Shown: piece after piece, positions 7,637-13,767 of the stretch | Numbering within the stretch: the first letter of the stretch is position 1 | Layout of the letters: each line of letters begins with the position of its first letter | NCBI GenBank assembly: GCA_031268115.1 | Contig: JAIRXV010000040.1 | Coordinates: forward strand, 1 to 14,353 | Source of the DNA: Bifidobacteriaceae bacterium | Lineage (GTDB): Bacteria; Actinomycetota; Actinomycetes; Actinomycetales; WQXJ01 | Direction of reading: 5' to 3' | DNA length: 14,353 nt | The notes under the pieces: model-generated | Told to the model about the DNA's origin: nothing | What the model saw: only the letters and a program-made list of their open reading frames with translations | Database searches by the model: none | Program-made: the position numbers and the translations under genes

Positions 7637-8413
7637 TCATAGGCCGCTCACCTCCAGGTAAACGCTCCACAGGGGCAAACCGAAGGCGCAGCCTAGGGCG
7701 GCGCCCACGCACATCCACGGGCCAAATGGTATTGCAGTGCCGCGTCCCGTGCGCCGCAGCACCATTGTGGCCAAACCGAACACCGCTCCTAGGGCGAAGG
7801 GCGCCAGTGAGCCGATTGCGAACGCCCCCCAGCCGATCCAGGCCAGGCCCATCCCCAACAGTCCTGACAGTTTGGCATCGCCCCAGCCCATACCCCGGGA
7901 GATCAGGCAGACGATCCAGTAGAACGCGCCTAGCGCGGCTCCACCGATGCCGGCGCGCCCAAGGGCGGCCCAATCGCCTGTCATGGCCGAGGCCAAAGTG
8001 AGCAGCGCCGCGACAACCGGGTAGGAGGGTAGGACTATGGCGTTTGGGAGGCGTCCCAAACGCCAGTCGATGACGGTGAGGGCAACGCCTATCGCCGCCA
8101 AATAGAGGTATGCGGGCAGCGCCCAGGAAACGCCCAGCCAGGCCATCACGCCCACGAACAACGCGGCGGTTGTGGCCTCAACAGCGGGATAGGACCACGC
8201 GATGGGGGCCCGGCAGGATCGGCACCGACCCCGTAGGCGCAGCCAGGAGACCACGGGGATGTTGTCCCCGGCCATGATTGGGGCGTGGCATAGGGGGCAG
8301 GCCGAGCGGGGCCAAAGGGATGCGCCCTCGGGAACGCGCGCAATGACCACGTTGAGGAAGGAGCCGATGATTAGGCCGAAGAGTCCGGCCAAGATGAGCA
8401 GTAGGGGGGTCAT
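7637..8413 (-). CDS. pilD: Prepilin peptidase and N-methyltransferase PilD (aspartic, membrane)
   Basis: A 258-residue polytopic membrane protease that cuts the leader of prepilins after Gly and methylates the new N-terminus. The N-terminal domain shows GSFLNVVIARVP (residues 17-28) and a four-cysteine zinc site (Cys39, Cys42, Cys64, Cys67), typical of bifunctional enzymes. The catalytic aspartates of the family are Asp116 (ALTVIDWRLGRLPN) and Asp179 in the GxGD motif (GMGWGDAKL). Hydrophobic segments fill the rest of the protein. Its substrate PilA is encoded just upstream on the same strand. The ATG at 8413 has only a weak AGGG-like ribosome site. A strong hairpin in the leader separates it from pilA, so it may be expressed at a lower level. 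Confidence 0.95.
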   Translation of the reverse strand: MTPLLLILAGLFGLIIGSFLNVVIARVPEGASLWPRSACPLCHAPIMAGDNIPVVSWLRLRGRCRSCRAPIAWSYPAVEATTAALFVGVMAWLGVSWALPAYLYLAAIGVALTVIDWRLGRLPNAIVLPSYPVVAALLTLASAMTGDWAALGRAGIGGAALGAFYWIVCLISRGMGWGDAKLSGLLGMGLAWIGWGAFAIGSLAPFALGAVFGLATMVLRRTGRGTAIPFGPWMCVGAALGCAFGLPLWSVYLEVSGL

Positions 8414-8822
8414 TGCGGCACCCTACCAACGGGTCCTGTCGCGGAGTAGGCCCGCGAGGGTCCGGTGGTGCCCGTGGACCCACGCGGGGGGCAGTAACAG
8501 GTGCGGCGGGCTGGATGGTTCAGCGCGAAGGTCTGACCTAGGGCAGTAGCTTGGGGGCGCTTCAGGGGGCGCATTTCCCCTCCAGGGGTATTGGACGAAA
8601 ACTGGGGGAAGCCGGACCGGCTCGCCTTGGGGACTGGCGGAACTGGACCCAATTCTGCGGCAATCCGGCGATGCGTCCGGTGGGGTGCCATCGCTGTGAA
8701 GACTTGGAGTAAAGCGTTTTGGCCCCGCGGACTGTGGTGCGACAGCGGGTGAGGGGTCCTCGTCCTCACCCGCTGTCGGCGCACACCCACCCACACTAAG
8801 GAAGTGGGAGTGTTAGTAGTGG
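8414..8822 (-). other. pilA-pilD intergenic region (409 bases), no gene seen
   Basis: No convincing coding frame. An open frame of 153 codons on the minus strand crosses the whole region, but its product is Arg/Pro-rich, runs through the end of pilA and the hairpin, and resembles no protein I know. The region holds the long hairpin at 8737-8784 and two copies of GGGCAGTA (8489-8496 and 8541-8548), plus two closely spaced GGGGGCGC runs near 8553-8572. A promoter for pilD and the following genes may sit here, but I cannot point to a clear -35/-10 pair. Confidence 0.5.
8737..8784 (-). terminator. Strong hairpin downstream of pilA, probable (attenuating) terminator
   Basis: A perfect 14-bp inverted repeat: GACAGCGGGTGAGG at 8741-8754 and its complement at 8764-8777, with a nine-base loop. 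Four more pairs (GTGC at 8737-8740 with GCAC at 8781-8784) extend it past a three-base bulge. It starts about 40 bases after the pilA stop on the minus strand. There is no T-run after it, which is common for terminators in high-GC actinobacteria. The likely role is to stabilise or end the pilA message so that the major pilin is made in excess over the assembly proteins. Confidence 0.7.
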
Positions 8823-9287
8823 CTATGCACAGGCCCCGTGAAGCAACCCAGCAGCGGTGTTGTAGCTCCATGTGTTACCGGTCGCAGTGCCATTGGGATG
8901 CCGCAAAGAGACGCACCAGTCGTCCCGACCGGCGGTTCCGGTCCCGTCGCTGCCCGTCAGACTGATGACTGTATTGCTTCCGTCCGAGCCGTTGACGACA
9001 CCGGGGGACCGGTTGCTGACCTTTGCCCCGTCAAACGTGTAGGTTTGGCCGGTAATCGCGATGGCGGCTGGAGGGGTCTCGTTATCCACAAACCATGTGG
9101 CCATTTCCTTGCCGAGGGTCTCTACATCGGTCTTGACGGAAGCGTCAAAGGCCTTCTGGCGTTGCGAGAGGAAGAGCGGAATCGCGATGGCGGCCAGGAT
9201 TCCGATGATGATGATGACGATTAAAAGCTCGACCAGGGAGAAGCCCTGATCCTGTTCGCGCTGCGAGCGCCAAATACGATCCATCAT
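8823..9287 (-). CDS. pilA: Type IV prepilin, probable major pilin PilA
   Basis: A 154-residue prepilin. It has a type III leader: a 15-residue hydrophilic segment ending in QG, then FSLVELLIVIIIIGILAAIA, with cleavage expected between Gly15 and Phe16. Mature Glu5 (residue 20), needed for methylation and assembly, is present. The spine helix continues to about residue 55. The globular domain is rich in Gly, Ser and Thr, and two cysteines (Cys125 and Cys153) could close a C-terminal disulfide loop. The ATG at 9287 is followed at once by a second ATG; the ribosome site before it is weak. The gene is monocistronic-like, followed by a hairpin and then the gene for its peptidase PilD. The major-pilin role is inferred from position and from being the only intact pilin in the window. 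Confidence 0.92.
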   Translation of the reverse strand: MMDRIWRSQREQDQGFSLVELLIVIIIIGILAAIAIPLFLSQRQKAFDASVKTDVETLGKEMATWFVDNETPPAAIAITGQTYTFDGAKVSNRSPGVVNGSDGSNTVISLTGSDGTGTAGRDDWCVSLRHPNGTATGNTWSYNTAAGLLHGACA

Positions 9288-9642
9288 TTGTATGTAGTCC
9301 GTTCTATGTGGCTAGGGGTTGATCGATCCGTCTCGGGGTTGAGTGGCGGATCCCACTCGGCCCACCCACGCCGGGCGGATGCCTGGAATGGGCTAGTGTG
9401 CCTTGCCTTCGCTCGCTCCGAGCCTTTCAGGGGCGGACCCCTTGGGACGATTCGCACTAGGGCTTGGCCGCATTGGCCTCGTTTGTACTTTCGCGGGACC
9501 GGGCCGCGCCTCGGCGATATCGCCTCCGGTGCGGAATCCCCCGACTCCGTTCAGGTATCAATGTCAACGAACCTCTCGGTCCGTGCCATCGCAGAATAAG
9601 CTAGCTGCGAAGCACAAGGGTGACGAAGTAGCGTAGAAACCC
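9288..9642. other. Intergenic region upstream of pilA
   Basis: No convincing gene on either strand; the plus-strand open frames here are short and unlike proteins. The part nearest pilA carries repeats listed separately (9315-9342 and 9341-9358) and should contain the pilA promoter. On the minus strand ATAGAAC about 20 bases before the start could be a -10 box, but I see no good -35 partner. Confidence 0.4.
9315..9342. repeat. Paired GGGGTTGA direct repeat upstream of pilA
   Basis: Two exact copies of GGGGTTGA at 9315-9322 and 9335-9342, 20 bp apart start to start, or about two helical turns. They lie 28-55 bases before the pilA start codon. The spacing would put both copies on the same face of the DNA, as for a dimeric regulator. 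An adjoining small dyad (GAGTGG 9341-9346, CCACTC 9353-9358) overlaps the second copy. Function is inferred from position only. Confidence 0.4.
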
Positions 9643-9956
9643 TCAAGGGCCCGTGAGGCCCGCGAAGACGGATTTGCCGTAGAAATACTCTGGCGGTACG
9701 GAGGGGCGAAAGGCGATGGTCGAGGTCAAAGAGAAGCGCGACCCGCCAGAACTAGGTAGCAACACTGACGAGAAATCGGAGCCGCTCGGGATTGGGCCAG
9801 TTGAAATCTGCGCGGAACCGTTGAAGACGACTGCGTAGAAACACCAACCCTGAAGGTGCCGCCTGGCGGGGGATCTGTGCCGCCGGAAGGGTCCTGGGTG
9901 ACGCAAATCACACCGCAGCTGGGAGGCGCTGCGGCACGGAACGGCTCTCTGCCCAA
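9643..9956 (-). pseudogene. Possible remnant of a second pilin-like or secreted protein, with an apparent frameshift
   Basis: The last 67 codons before the TGA at 9643 (WCFYAVVFNGSAQISTG onward, rich in Ser, Gly, Phe and Tyr) read like a natural extracellular protein. In the same frame the upstream part is Arg-rich and not protein-like. The next frame instead gives CGVICVTQDPSGGTDPPPGG over about 9850-9920, ending just where the good frame begins near 9845. This suggests one gene broken by a one-base shift. WC followed seven residues later by NG echoes WCVSLRHPNG in PilA, so it may be a decayed paralogue. No pilin leader is found upstream, so any such gene has lost its start. It could also be chance. 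Confidence 0.35.
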
Positions 9957-10088
9957 CCGACCCGGAGCCTGTGTCTAGCGCTCGGTGCGAGCGGTCCGGG
10001 GCGGGCGTCTCGACGGGATCGGACGGGTGAACGGTCGTGAATCGGCGCACTAGGCGAGGTCACGATGAGGTCACGGGAGCACGCGGAA

Positions 10089-10159
10089 GGCGTCGGGCCC
10101 TGCGCTAGGGCGTCGCTGGGAGGACAGGGGCCTTAGCGCAGGGGCGGCGGCGTCGGGCC
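10089..10159. repeat. Long GC-rich hairpin flanked by an 11-bp direct repeat
   Basis: A 14-pair stem with one G-U pair: 10098-10111 (CCCTGCGCTAGGGC) with 10130-10143, around an 18-base loop. The first ten pairs are perfect. GGCGTCGGGCC occurs exactly at 10089-10099 and again at 10149-10159, 60 bp apart, framing the hairpin. It lies between the divergent pilus and proteasome operons. It may be a bidirectional terminator, a structured small RNA, or the scar of a small mobile repeat. Confidence 0.45.
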
Positions 10160-10230
10160 GGCGCCGCGCCGAGGCTGCCGGGGGCCTGTGGGATCGCGCC
10201 ACGGGTGTGACGAACGCCCCAAATCGACTA

Positions 10231-10361
10231 TTTCTCCCACCGAGAAGCTCCGAGTGGGTGTTTCTCCCTAATCGCTGAGTATTACCCCCCAAAAGTGACC
10301 GCGGACACGCCCCGGTCCGGTGCCCCAGCGGGCCTTCAGTAGACTGCCCGGGACAGAAAGG
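10231..10361 (+). promoter_or_regulatory. Probable control region of the pup-proteasome operon
   Basis: TTTCTCCC occurs at 10231-10238 and at 10261-10268, exactly 30 bp apart. Between them are CCCAC (10236-10240) and its complement GTGGG (10254-10258). These sit in the least GC-rich stretch upstream of pup. A -10-like TAGACT lies at 10340-10345, which would give a leader of only about 20 bases; its -35 is weak. A second AT-rich candidate is TATTAC at 10280-10285. GAAAGG about ten bases before the pup ATG is a good ribosome site. Confidence 0.4.
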
Positions 10362-10371
10362 TCCAGCCCAT

Positions 10372-10557
10372 ATGGCCCAGATTCAGCGCCGCCCCACCCC
10401 GCCGCGAGACGGCGACGACGATCAGACCCCGCCGCGGCCCGCCGCGCCCCAAGCTCGCGATTCGGCCGTGGATGCCCTCTTGGACGATATCGACGCCGTG
10501 CTCGAAGTCAACGCCGAGGCGTTCGTCCGCTCATTCGTGCAAAAGGGTGGCCAATGA
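10372..10557 (+). CDS. pup: Prokaryotic ubiquitin-like protein Pup
   Basis: A 61-residue, mostly disordered protein tag that is joined through its C-terminus to lysines of proteins bound for the proteasome. The family core is plain: VDALLDDIDAVLEVNAEAFV (residues 33-52, the helix-forming part that binds the proteasomal ATPase) and the C-terminus VQKGGQ. It ends in Gln, not Glu, so Dop must deamidate it before PafA can use it. The only lysine is Lys58, four from the end. The N-terminus is Arg/Pro/Asp-rich. The ATG at 10372 has GAAAGG about ten bases upstream. Its stop overlaps the prcB ATG (ATGA at 10554-10557), and the codons for the C-terminal KGG form the prcB ribosome site. Confidence 0.97.
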   Translation: MAQIQRRPTPPRDGDDDQTPPRPAAPQARDSAVDALLDDIDAVLEVNAEAFVRSFVQKGGQ

Positions 10558-11351
10558 GGTTCCCCGACAGCTACTTCGAAGTCGGGTCGAGCTTCCTTGA
10601 GTTTGTGCGTCACGCGGCCCCAGAGACCTTGACGGCGGCCCTAGATGGGCGGGCCGTGGACGTTGCGGCCGCGCCAACCGGCACCACGGTGGTCGCTTTG
10701 ACCTACGGCGGGGGCCTGGTTGTGGCGGGGGATAGGCGGGCCACGGTCGGGACCCAAATCGCGAGTCGCGAGATCGAGAAGGTCTACCCGGCTGACTCCC
10801 ACTCCGCCATCGGCGTGGCCGGAACTGCCGGTCTGGCGATTGAACTGGTCCGCCTGTTCCAACTCGAACTCGAACACTACGAGAAGATCGAAGGCAACGC
10901 CCTGAGCCTCAACGGCAAAGCGAACCGCCTGGCCACGCTAGTGCGCGGGAGCCTGGGGTTGGCGATGCGAGGGCTCGCGGCGGTACCCGTATTCGGCGGC
11001 TGGGACGCGGCAGCGGCGGCCCCGCGCATCTTCTCCTATGACGTGACTGGGGGGCGGTATGAAGAACGCGAGTATTACGCCATCGGCTCCGGGGCGGTGT
11101 TTGCGCGCGGATCGCTGAAGAAGCTGTGGCATCCAGGCCAGGACGCCAGCACGGCGGTGACCACCGCTATCGCTGCCCTCATCGACGCTTCCGACGATGA
11201 CGCCGCGACCGCCGGACCGGACGTGGGGCGCGCCATCTGGCCGGTCGTTGCCCGCGTCGACGCCGCGGGCTACCAGCGCATCGCAGACTCGGCGTTGGGC
11301 CAGGTAGTGGCCGATCTATTCGCCCAGCGCCGCAACGAGGTGACCCGGTGA
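10554..11351 (+). CDS. prcB: 20S proteasome beta subunit PrcB (catalytic)
   Basis: A 265-residue precursor of the proteolytic subunit. A 43-residue propeptide precedes GTTVVAL; autocleavage after Gly43 would expose Thr44 as the nucleophile (Thr1). In mature numbering the other active-site residues are present: Asp17 (in VVAGDRRATVG) and Lys33 (in SREIEKV). The conserved YAIGSGAVFARG loop is also seen. The open frame extends upstream to 10320, but that part is Arg-rich and lies over pup; the ATG at 10554 has AAAAGGG six to seven bases upstream and overlaps the pup stop. The mature part is of normal length and the propeptide slightly short. The subunit assembles with PrcA into the four-ring particle. 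Confidence 0.97.
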   Translation: MRFPDSYFEVGSSFLEFVRHAAPETLTAALDGRAVDVAAAPTGTTVVALTYGGGLVVAGDRRATVGTQIASREIEKVYPADSHSAIGVAGTAGLAIELVRLFQLELEHYEKIEGNALSLNGKANRLATLVRGSLGLAMRGLAAVPVFGGWDAAAAAPRIFSYDVTGGRYEEREYYAIGSGAVFARGSLKKLWHPGQDASTAVTTAIAALIDASDDDAATAGPDVGRAIWPVVARVDAAGYQRIADSALGQVVADLFAQRRNEVTR

Positions 11352-12052
11352 CCATTCCGTTCTACGTGTCCCCGGAGCAGCTGACCAAAGACCGCTCAGA
11401 CTTCGCGCGCGCCGGTGTTGCCCGGGGCAAAGCGGTGGTAGCGGCAGTTGTGGCCGAAGGAATCCTCCTGGTCACGCAAAACGCCTCCCAATCCCTCCAT
11501 AAAATCGCTGAAATCTATGATCGCATCGCCTTTGCGGGGGTAGGCAAATACAACGAATTTGAGGCCCTGCGCCGCGCGGGGGTGCGCTACGCCGATCTGC
11601 GGGGATACTCGTATGATCGCGTGGACGTGGACGCCCGGGGCCTGGCGGGGGCATACGCCGAGACTTTGGGGGAGGTCTTCACCGCCCAACCCAAACCGTT
11701 CGAGGTGGAGATCGCTTTGGCTGAGGTCGGTGCCAAGCCGCAGGCGGACCGAATCTTCCGGATCGGATTCGACGGGTCGGTGTGGGAAGCCGACGCGTTC
11801 CTCGTCATCGGCGGCCATGCCGATGAGTTGGCGGCCGCGTTGCGCCCAGCCCTGGCGGGAGACGGGGGCGTACCGAGCCTGGCCGACGCGCTGCGCGTAT
11901 CCGCAACCTCACTGCTACGCCGCCCCGCCGATGGCGAACACGACCCCTCGGCGGTGGACGGCCTGGAAGCCGCATTGCTCGACCGCCAAGCGCCACGCCG
12001 CGCGTTCCGCCGCCTGGCGCCCGCCGAAATCGCCAAGCTGACGGTGCCGTGA
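11348..12052 (+). CDS. prcA: 20S proteasome alpha subunit PrcA
   Basis: A 234-residue alpha-ring subunit that gates the proteasome and docks the ATPase. The N-terminus TIPFYVSPEQLTKDRSDFARAG matches the family, whose first eight or so residues form the gate. Other matches are VTQNASQSLHKIAEIYDRIAF, KYNEFEALRRAGVRYADLRG, and LGEVFTAQPKPFEVEIALAEV. There is no N-terminal Thr nucleophile, as expected for alpha subunits. The start is GTG, overlapping the prcB stop (GTGA at 11348-11351), with GAGG seven bases upstream. The stop overlaps the pafA start region in the same way. Confidence 0.96.
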   Translation: MTIPFYVSPEQLTKDRSDFARAGVARGKAVVAAVVAEGILLVTQNASQSLHKIAEIYDRIAFAGVGKYNEFEALRRAGVRYADLRGYSYDRVDVDARGLAGAYAETLGEVFTAQPKPFEVEIALAEVGAKPQADRIFRIGFDGSVWEADAFLVIGGHADELAAALRPALAGDGGVPSLADALRVSATSLLRRPADGEHDPSAVDGLEAALLDRQAPRRAFRRLAPAEIAKLTVP

Positions 12053-13767
12053 CGCAGCCTGGCGGTTCGACCGAGGGCGACAGCGCCGTGACCCAACCCG
12101 ACCGACCGGCCGAACCCGACAGTGCGGCTCAAGGCGACGGTGCGGTGACCCAACCCGACCGTCCAGCACCCGACTGTCCGGCCCAAAGTGACCGGGCGGT
12201 GACCCAACCCGACCGACCGGCACCCGACCCTCCCGCCCAAGGGGACGGTGCGGTGACCCAAGGTGACTGTCCAGCACCCGACTGTCTGGCCCAAGGCGAC
12301 CGTGTGGTGACCCAACCCGACCCTCCGTCCCAACCCGACCCCCGGTCTGCGCCCGGCAAACCGGCCCCAGCGGCGACCCGGCGCATCCTCGGCCTGGAAA
12401 CCGAGTTCGGCCTGACTTGGGCCGGGGGCGCGCTCACCCCCGAGGAAGCGGCCCGCGAACTGTTTCAAGACGTGGTGGCCTGGGGGCGCAGCTCCAACGT
12501 GTTCCTGGTCAACGCGGCCCGCCTATACCTGGATGTCGGCTCCCATCCGGAATACGCGACCGCCGAATGCGTCACCCTGACGGACCTAATAGCCCAAGAC
12601 GTGGCCGGCCAACGAATCCTCGCGCAAATGGCGGCCCGCACCCAACAACGTTTAGCGGGCGCAGGCACGCCGGGCGCGCTGCACCTGTTCAAGAACAACG
12701 TGGACAGCGTCGGCAATTCGTTCGGCTGTCACGAGAACTATTCGGTCCGCCGCTCCACGCAAGTCCCCACGTTGCACCGCGGCCTGATCCCGTTCCTCGT
12801 GGCCCGCCAAGTCTTGACCGGCGCTGGACACATCCTGACCTCGCCGCGCGGCGCCCGTTACGTCTATTCCCAGCGGGCAGATCACGTCTGGGAATCCGTC
12901 TCCAGCGCCACCACCCGCTCCCGCCCCATGATCAACACCAGGGACGAGGCCCTGGCGGACGGCGCGCTTTATCGGCGCCTGCACGTGATTGTTGGAGATT
13001 CCTCAATGTGCCAGGCAACCACACTGCTCAAGGCTGGGTCCACGGACCTGGTGCTGCGTCTCATCGAGGCGGGCGCGGCCTTGCCGCAAATGGATTTGGC
13101 CAGCCCCGCCCACGCGATCCGTTCCATCTCGCACGGCAGCGGAAATGTGGCTTTGCGGGACGGACGGGAAGTGAGCGGCACAGATATTGTCGAGGCCTAC
13201 CTGGATTGCGTCGAAACCTACCAAGCGGACGATGCCGGCCCCCACCCCACAGACGCCGCCGTCCTTGACCTGTGGCGCAGGGCAGTGGGGGCGTTGCGTT
13301 CGGGCAACCTCGCGCAAATCGAACGGGAACTCGACTGGGCGATCAAGAAACGGCTGATCGAACGCTACCGGGAGCGCACGGGCGCGTCCCTGCTGGACCC
13401 ACGCGTCGCGCGGCTCGAATTGGCGTACCACGACATCGGACCGGATGGGCTACTCCAACGGCTCGAAGAATCGGGCGCCGCAGTCAAGGTGGTGACAGAG
13501 GAGCAGGTGAGGGCCGCCATCGTCCAGCCTCCCGCGAACACCCGGGCGGCGCTGCGGGGACGGTTCATAGCGGCGGCGCGCACTGCGGGAACCGACTACT
13601 CCGTCGATTGGGTGACCCTCAAACTCGGCGAGCCGCACCGTGCTTCCGTGGATTTGCTCGACCCGTTCGCGACCGCAGACGGCCGTGTAGACGCGCTGAT
13701 AGCAGGCCTGGAAGCGGGCGGCGGCGACCCCGCGGCCCGAAACGAAGAGGAAGAGGGGGACCCATGA
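12049..13767 (+). CDS. pafA: Pup-protein ligase PafA with a long repeat-built N-terminal extension
   Basis: PafA uses ATP to phosphorylate the Pup C-terminus and joins it to a substrate lysine. The enzyme core starts at about residue 111 (RRILGLETEFGLTW): Glu117 and Glu119 fit the metal/ATP site, and Asp162 in LYLDVGSHPEYATAE is the family's catalytic Asp. LFKNNVDSVGNSFGCHENY and SSATTRSRPMINTRDE follow, and the C-terminus has DYSVDWVTLKL. The core is of usual length (about 460) and matches PafA rather than Dop. The first 110 residues are a Pro/Asp/Gln-rich array of about 18-residue repeats, without lysine before residue 104. The GTG at 12049 overlaps the prcA stop (GTGA) but lacks a good ribosome site; in-frame GTGs at 12088, 12145, 12199, 12253, 12304 and 12307 are alternatives. 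The true start is therefore uncertain. Confidence 0.95.
   Translation: MTQPGGSTEGDSAVTQPDRPAEPDSAAQGDGAVTQPDRPAPDCPAQSDRAVTQPDRPAPDPPAQGDGAVTQGDCPAPDCLAQGDRVVTQPDPPSQPDPRSAPGKPAPAATRRILGLETEFGLTWAGGALTPEEAARELFQDVVAWGRSSNVFLVNAARLYLDVGSHPEYATAECVTLTDLIAQDVAGQRILAQMAARTQQRLAGAGTPGALHLFKNNVDSVGNSFGCHENYSVRRSTQVPTLHRGLIPFLVARQVLTGAGHILTSPRGARYVYSQRADHVWESVSSATTRSRPMINTRDEALADGALYRRLHVIVGDSSMCQATTLLKAGSTDLVLRLIEAGAALPQMDLASPAHAIRSISHGSGNVALRDGREVSGTDIVEAYLDCVETYQADDAGPHPTDAAVLDLWRRAVGALRSGNLAQIERELDWAIKKRLIERYRERTGASLLDPRVARLELAYHDIGPDGLLQRLEESGAAVKVVTEEQVRAAIVQPPANTRAALRGRFIAAARTAGTDYSVDWVTLKLGEPHRASVDLLDPFATADGRVDALIAGLEAGGGDPAARNEEEEGDP
12088..12342 (+). repeat. Tandem 54-bp repeat array inside the 5' end of pafA
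   Basis: Units start at the GTGACCCAA motif at 12088, 12145, 12199, 12253 and 12307. Spacings are 57, 54, 54 and 54 bp; the last unit is partial. The protein unit is roughly VTQPDRPAPDCPAQGDGA. The gene start (GTGACGCAG at 12049) looks like a shortened first copy. Units differ at several positions (for example GTGACCCAAGGTGAC at 12253), so the array is not freshly expanded. Purine-rich stretches such as AAGGGG (12239-12244) or GAGGG (12073-12077) lie eight to ten bases before most of the GTGs. Confidence 0.88.

Noticed and set aside
6737..7642. Plus-strand open frame of 301 codons
   Set aside because: It is antisense to pilM, whose actin-like motifs are clear; long shadow frames are common in GC-rich DNA.
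8410..8871. Minus-strand open frame of 153 codons between pilA and pilD
   Set aside because: It overlaps the end of pilA, the hairpin and the start of pilD, and its composition is not protein-like.
9288..9599. Plus-strand open frame of 103 codons upstream of pilA
   Set aside because: No ribosome site or recognisable motif, composition like random GC-rich sequence, and it covers the expected pilA promoter.
10320..10553. Upstream extension of the prcB frame (78 codons before the chosen ATG)
   Set aside because: It is Arg-rich, lies over pup in another frame and has no family similarity; the ATG at 10554 has a good ribosome site and overlap.
12088..12342. CRISPR array
   Set aside because: The repeats are contiguous 54-bp units in frame with pafA, without unique spacers of regular length between identical repeats.
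11587..12468. Long minus-strand open frame (293 codons) antisense to prcA and pafA, with repeats such as VGLGHRTVALG
   Set aside because: It mirrors the 54-bp repeats of pafA on the other strand; both genes on the plus strand are certain and the antisense product resembles nothing.
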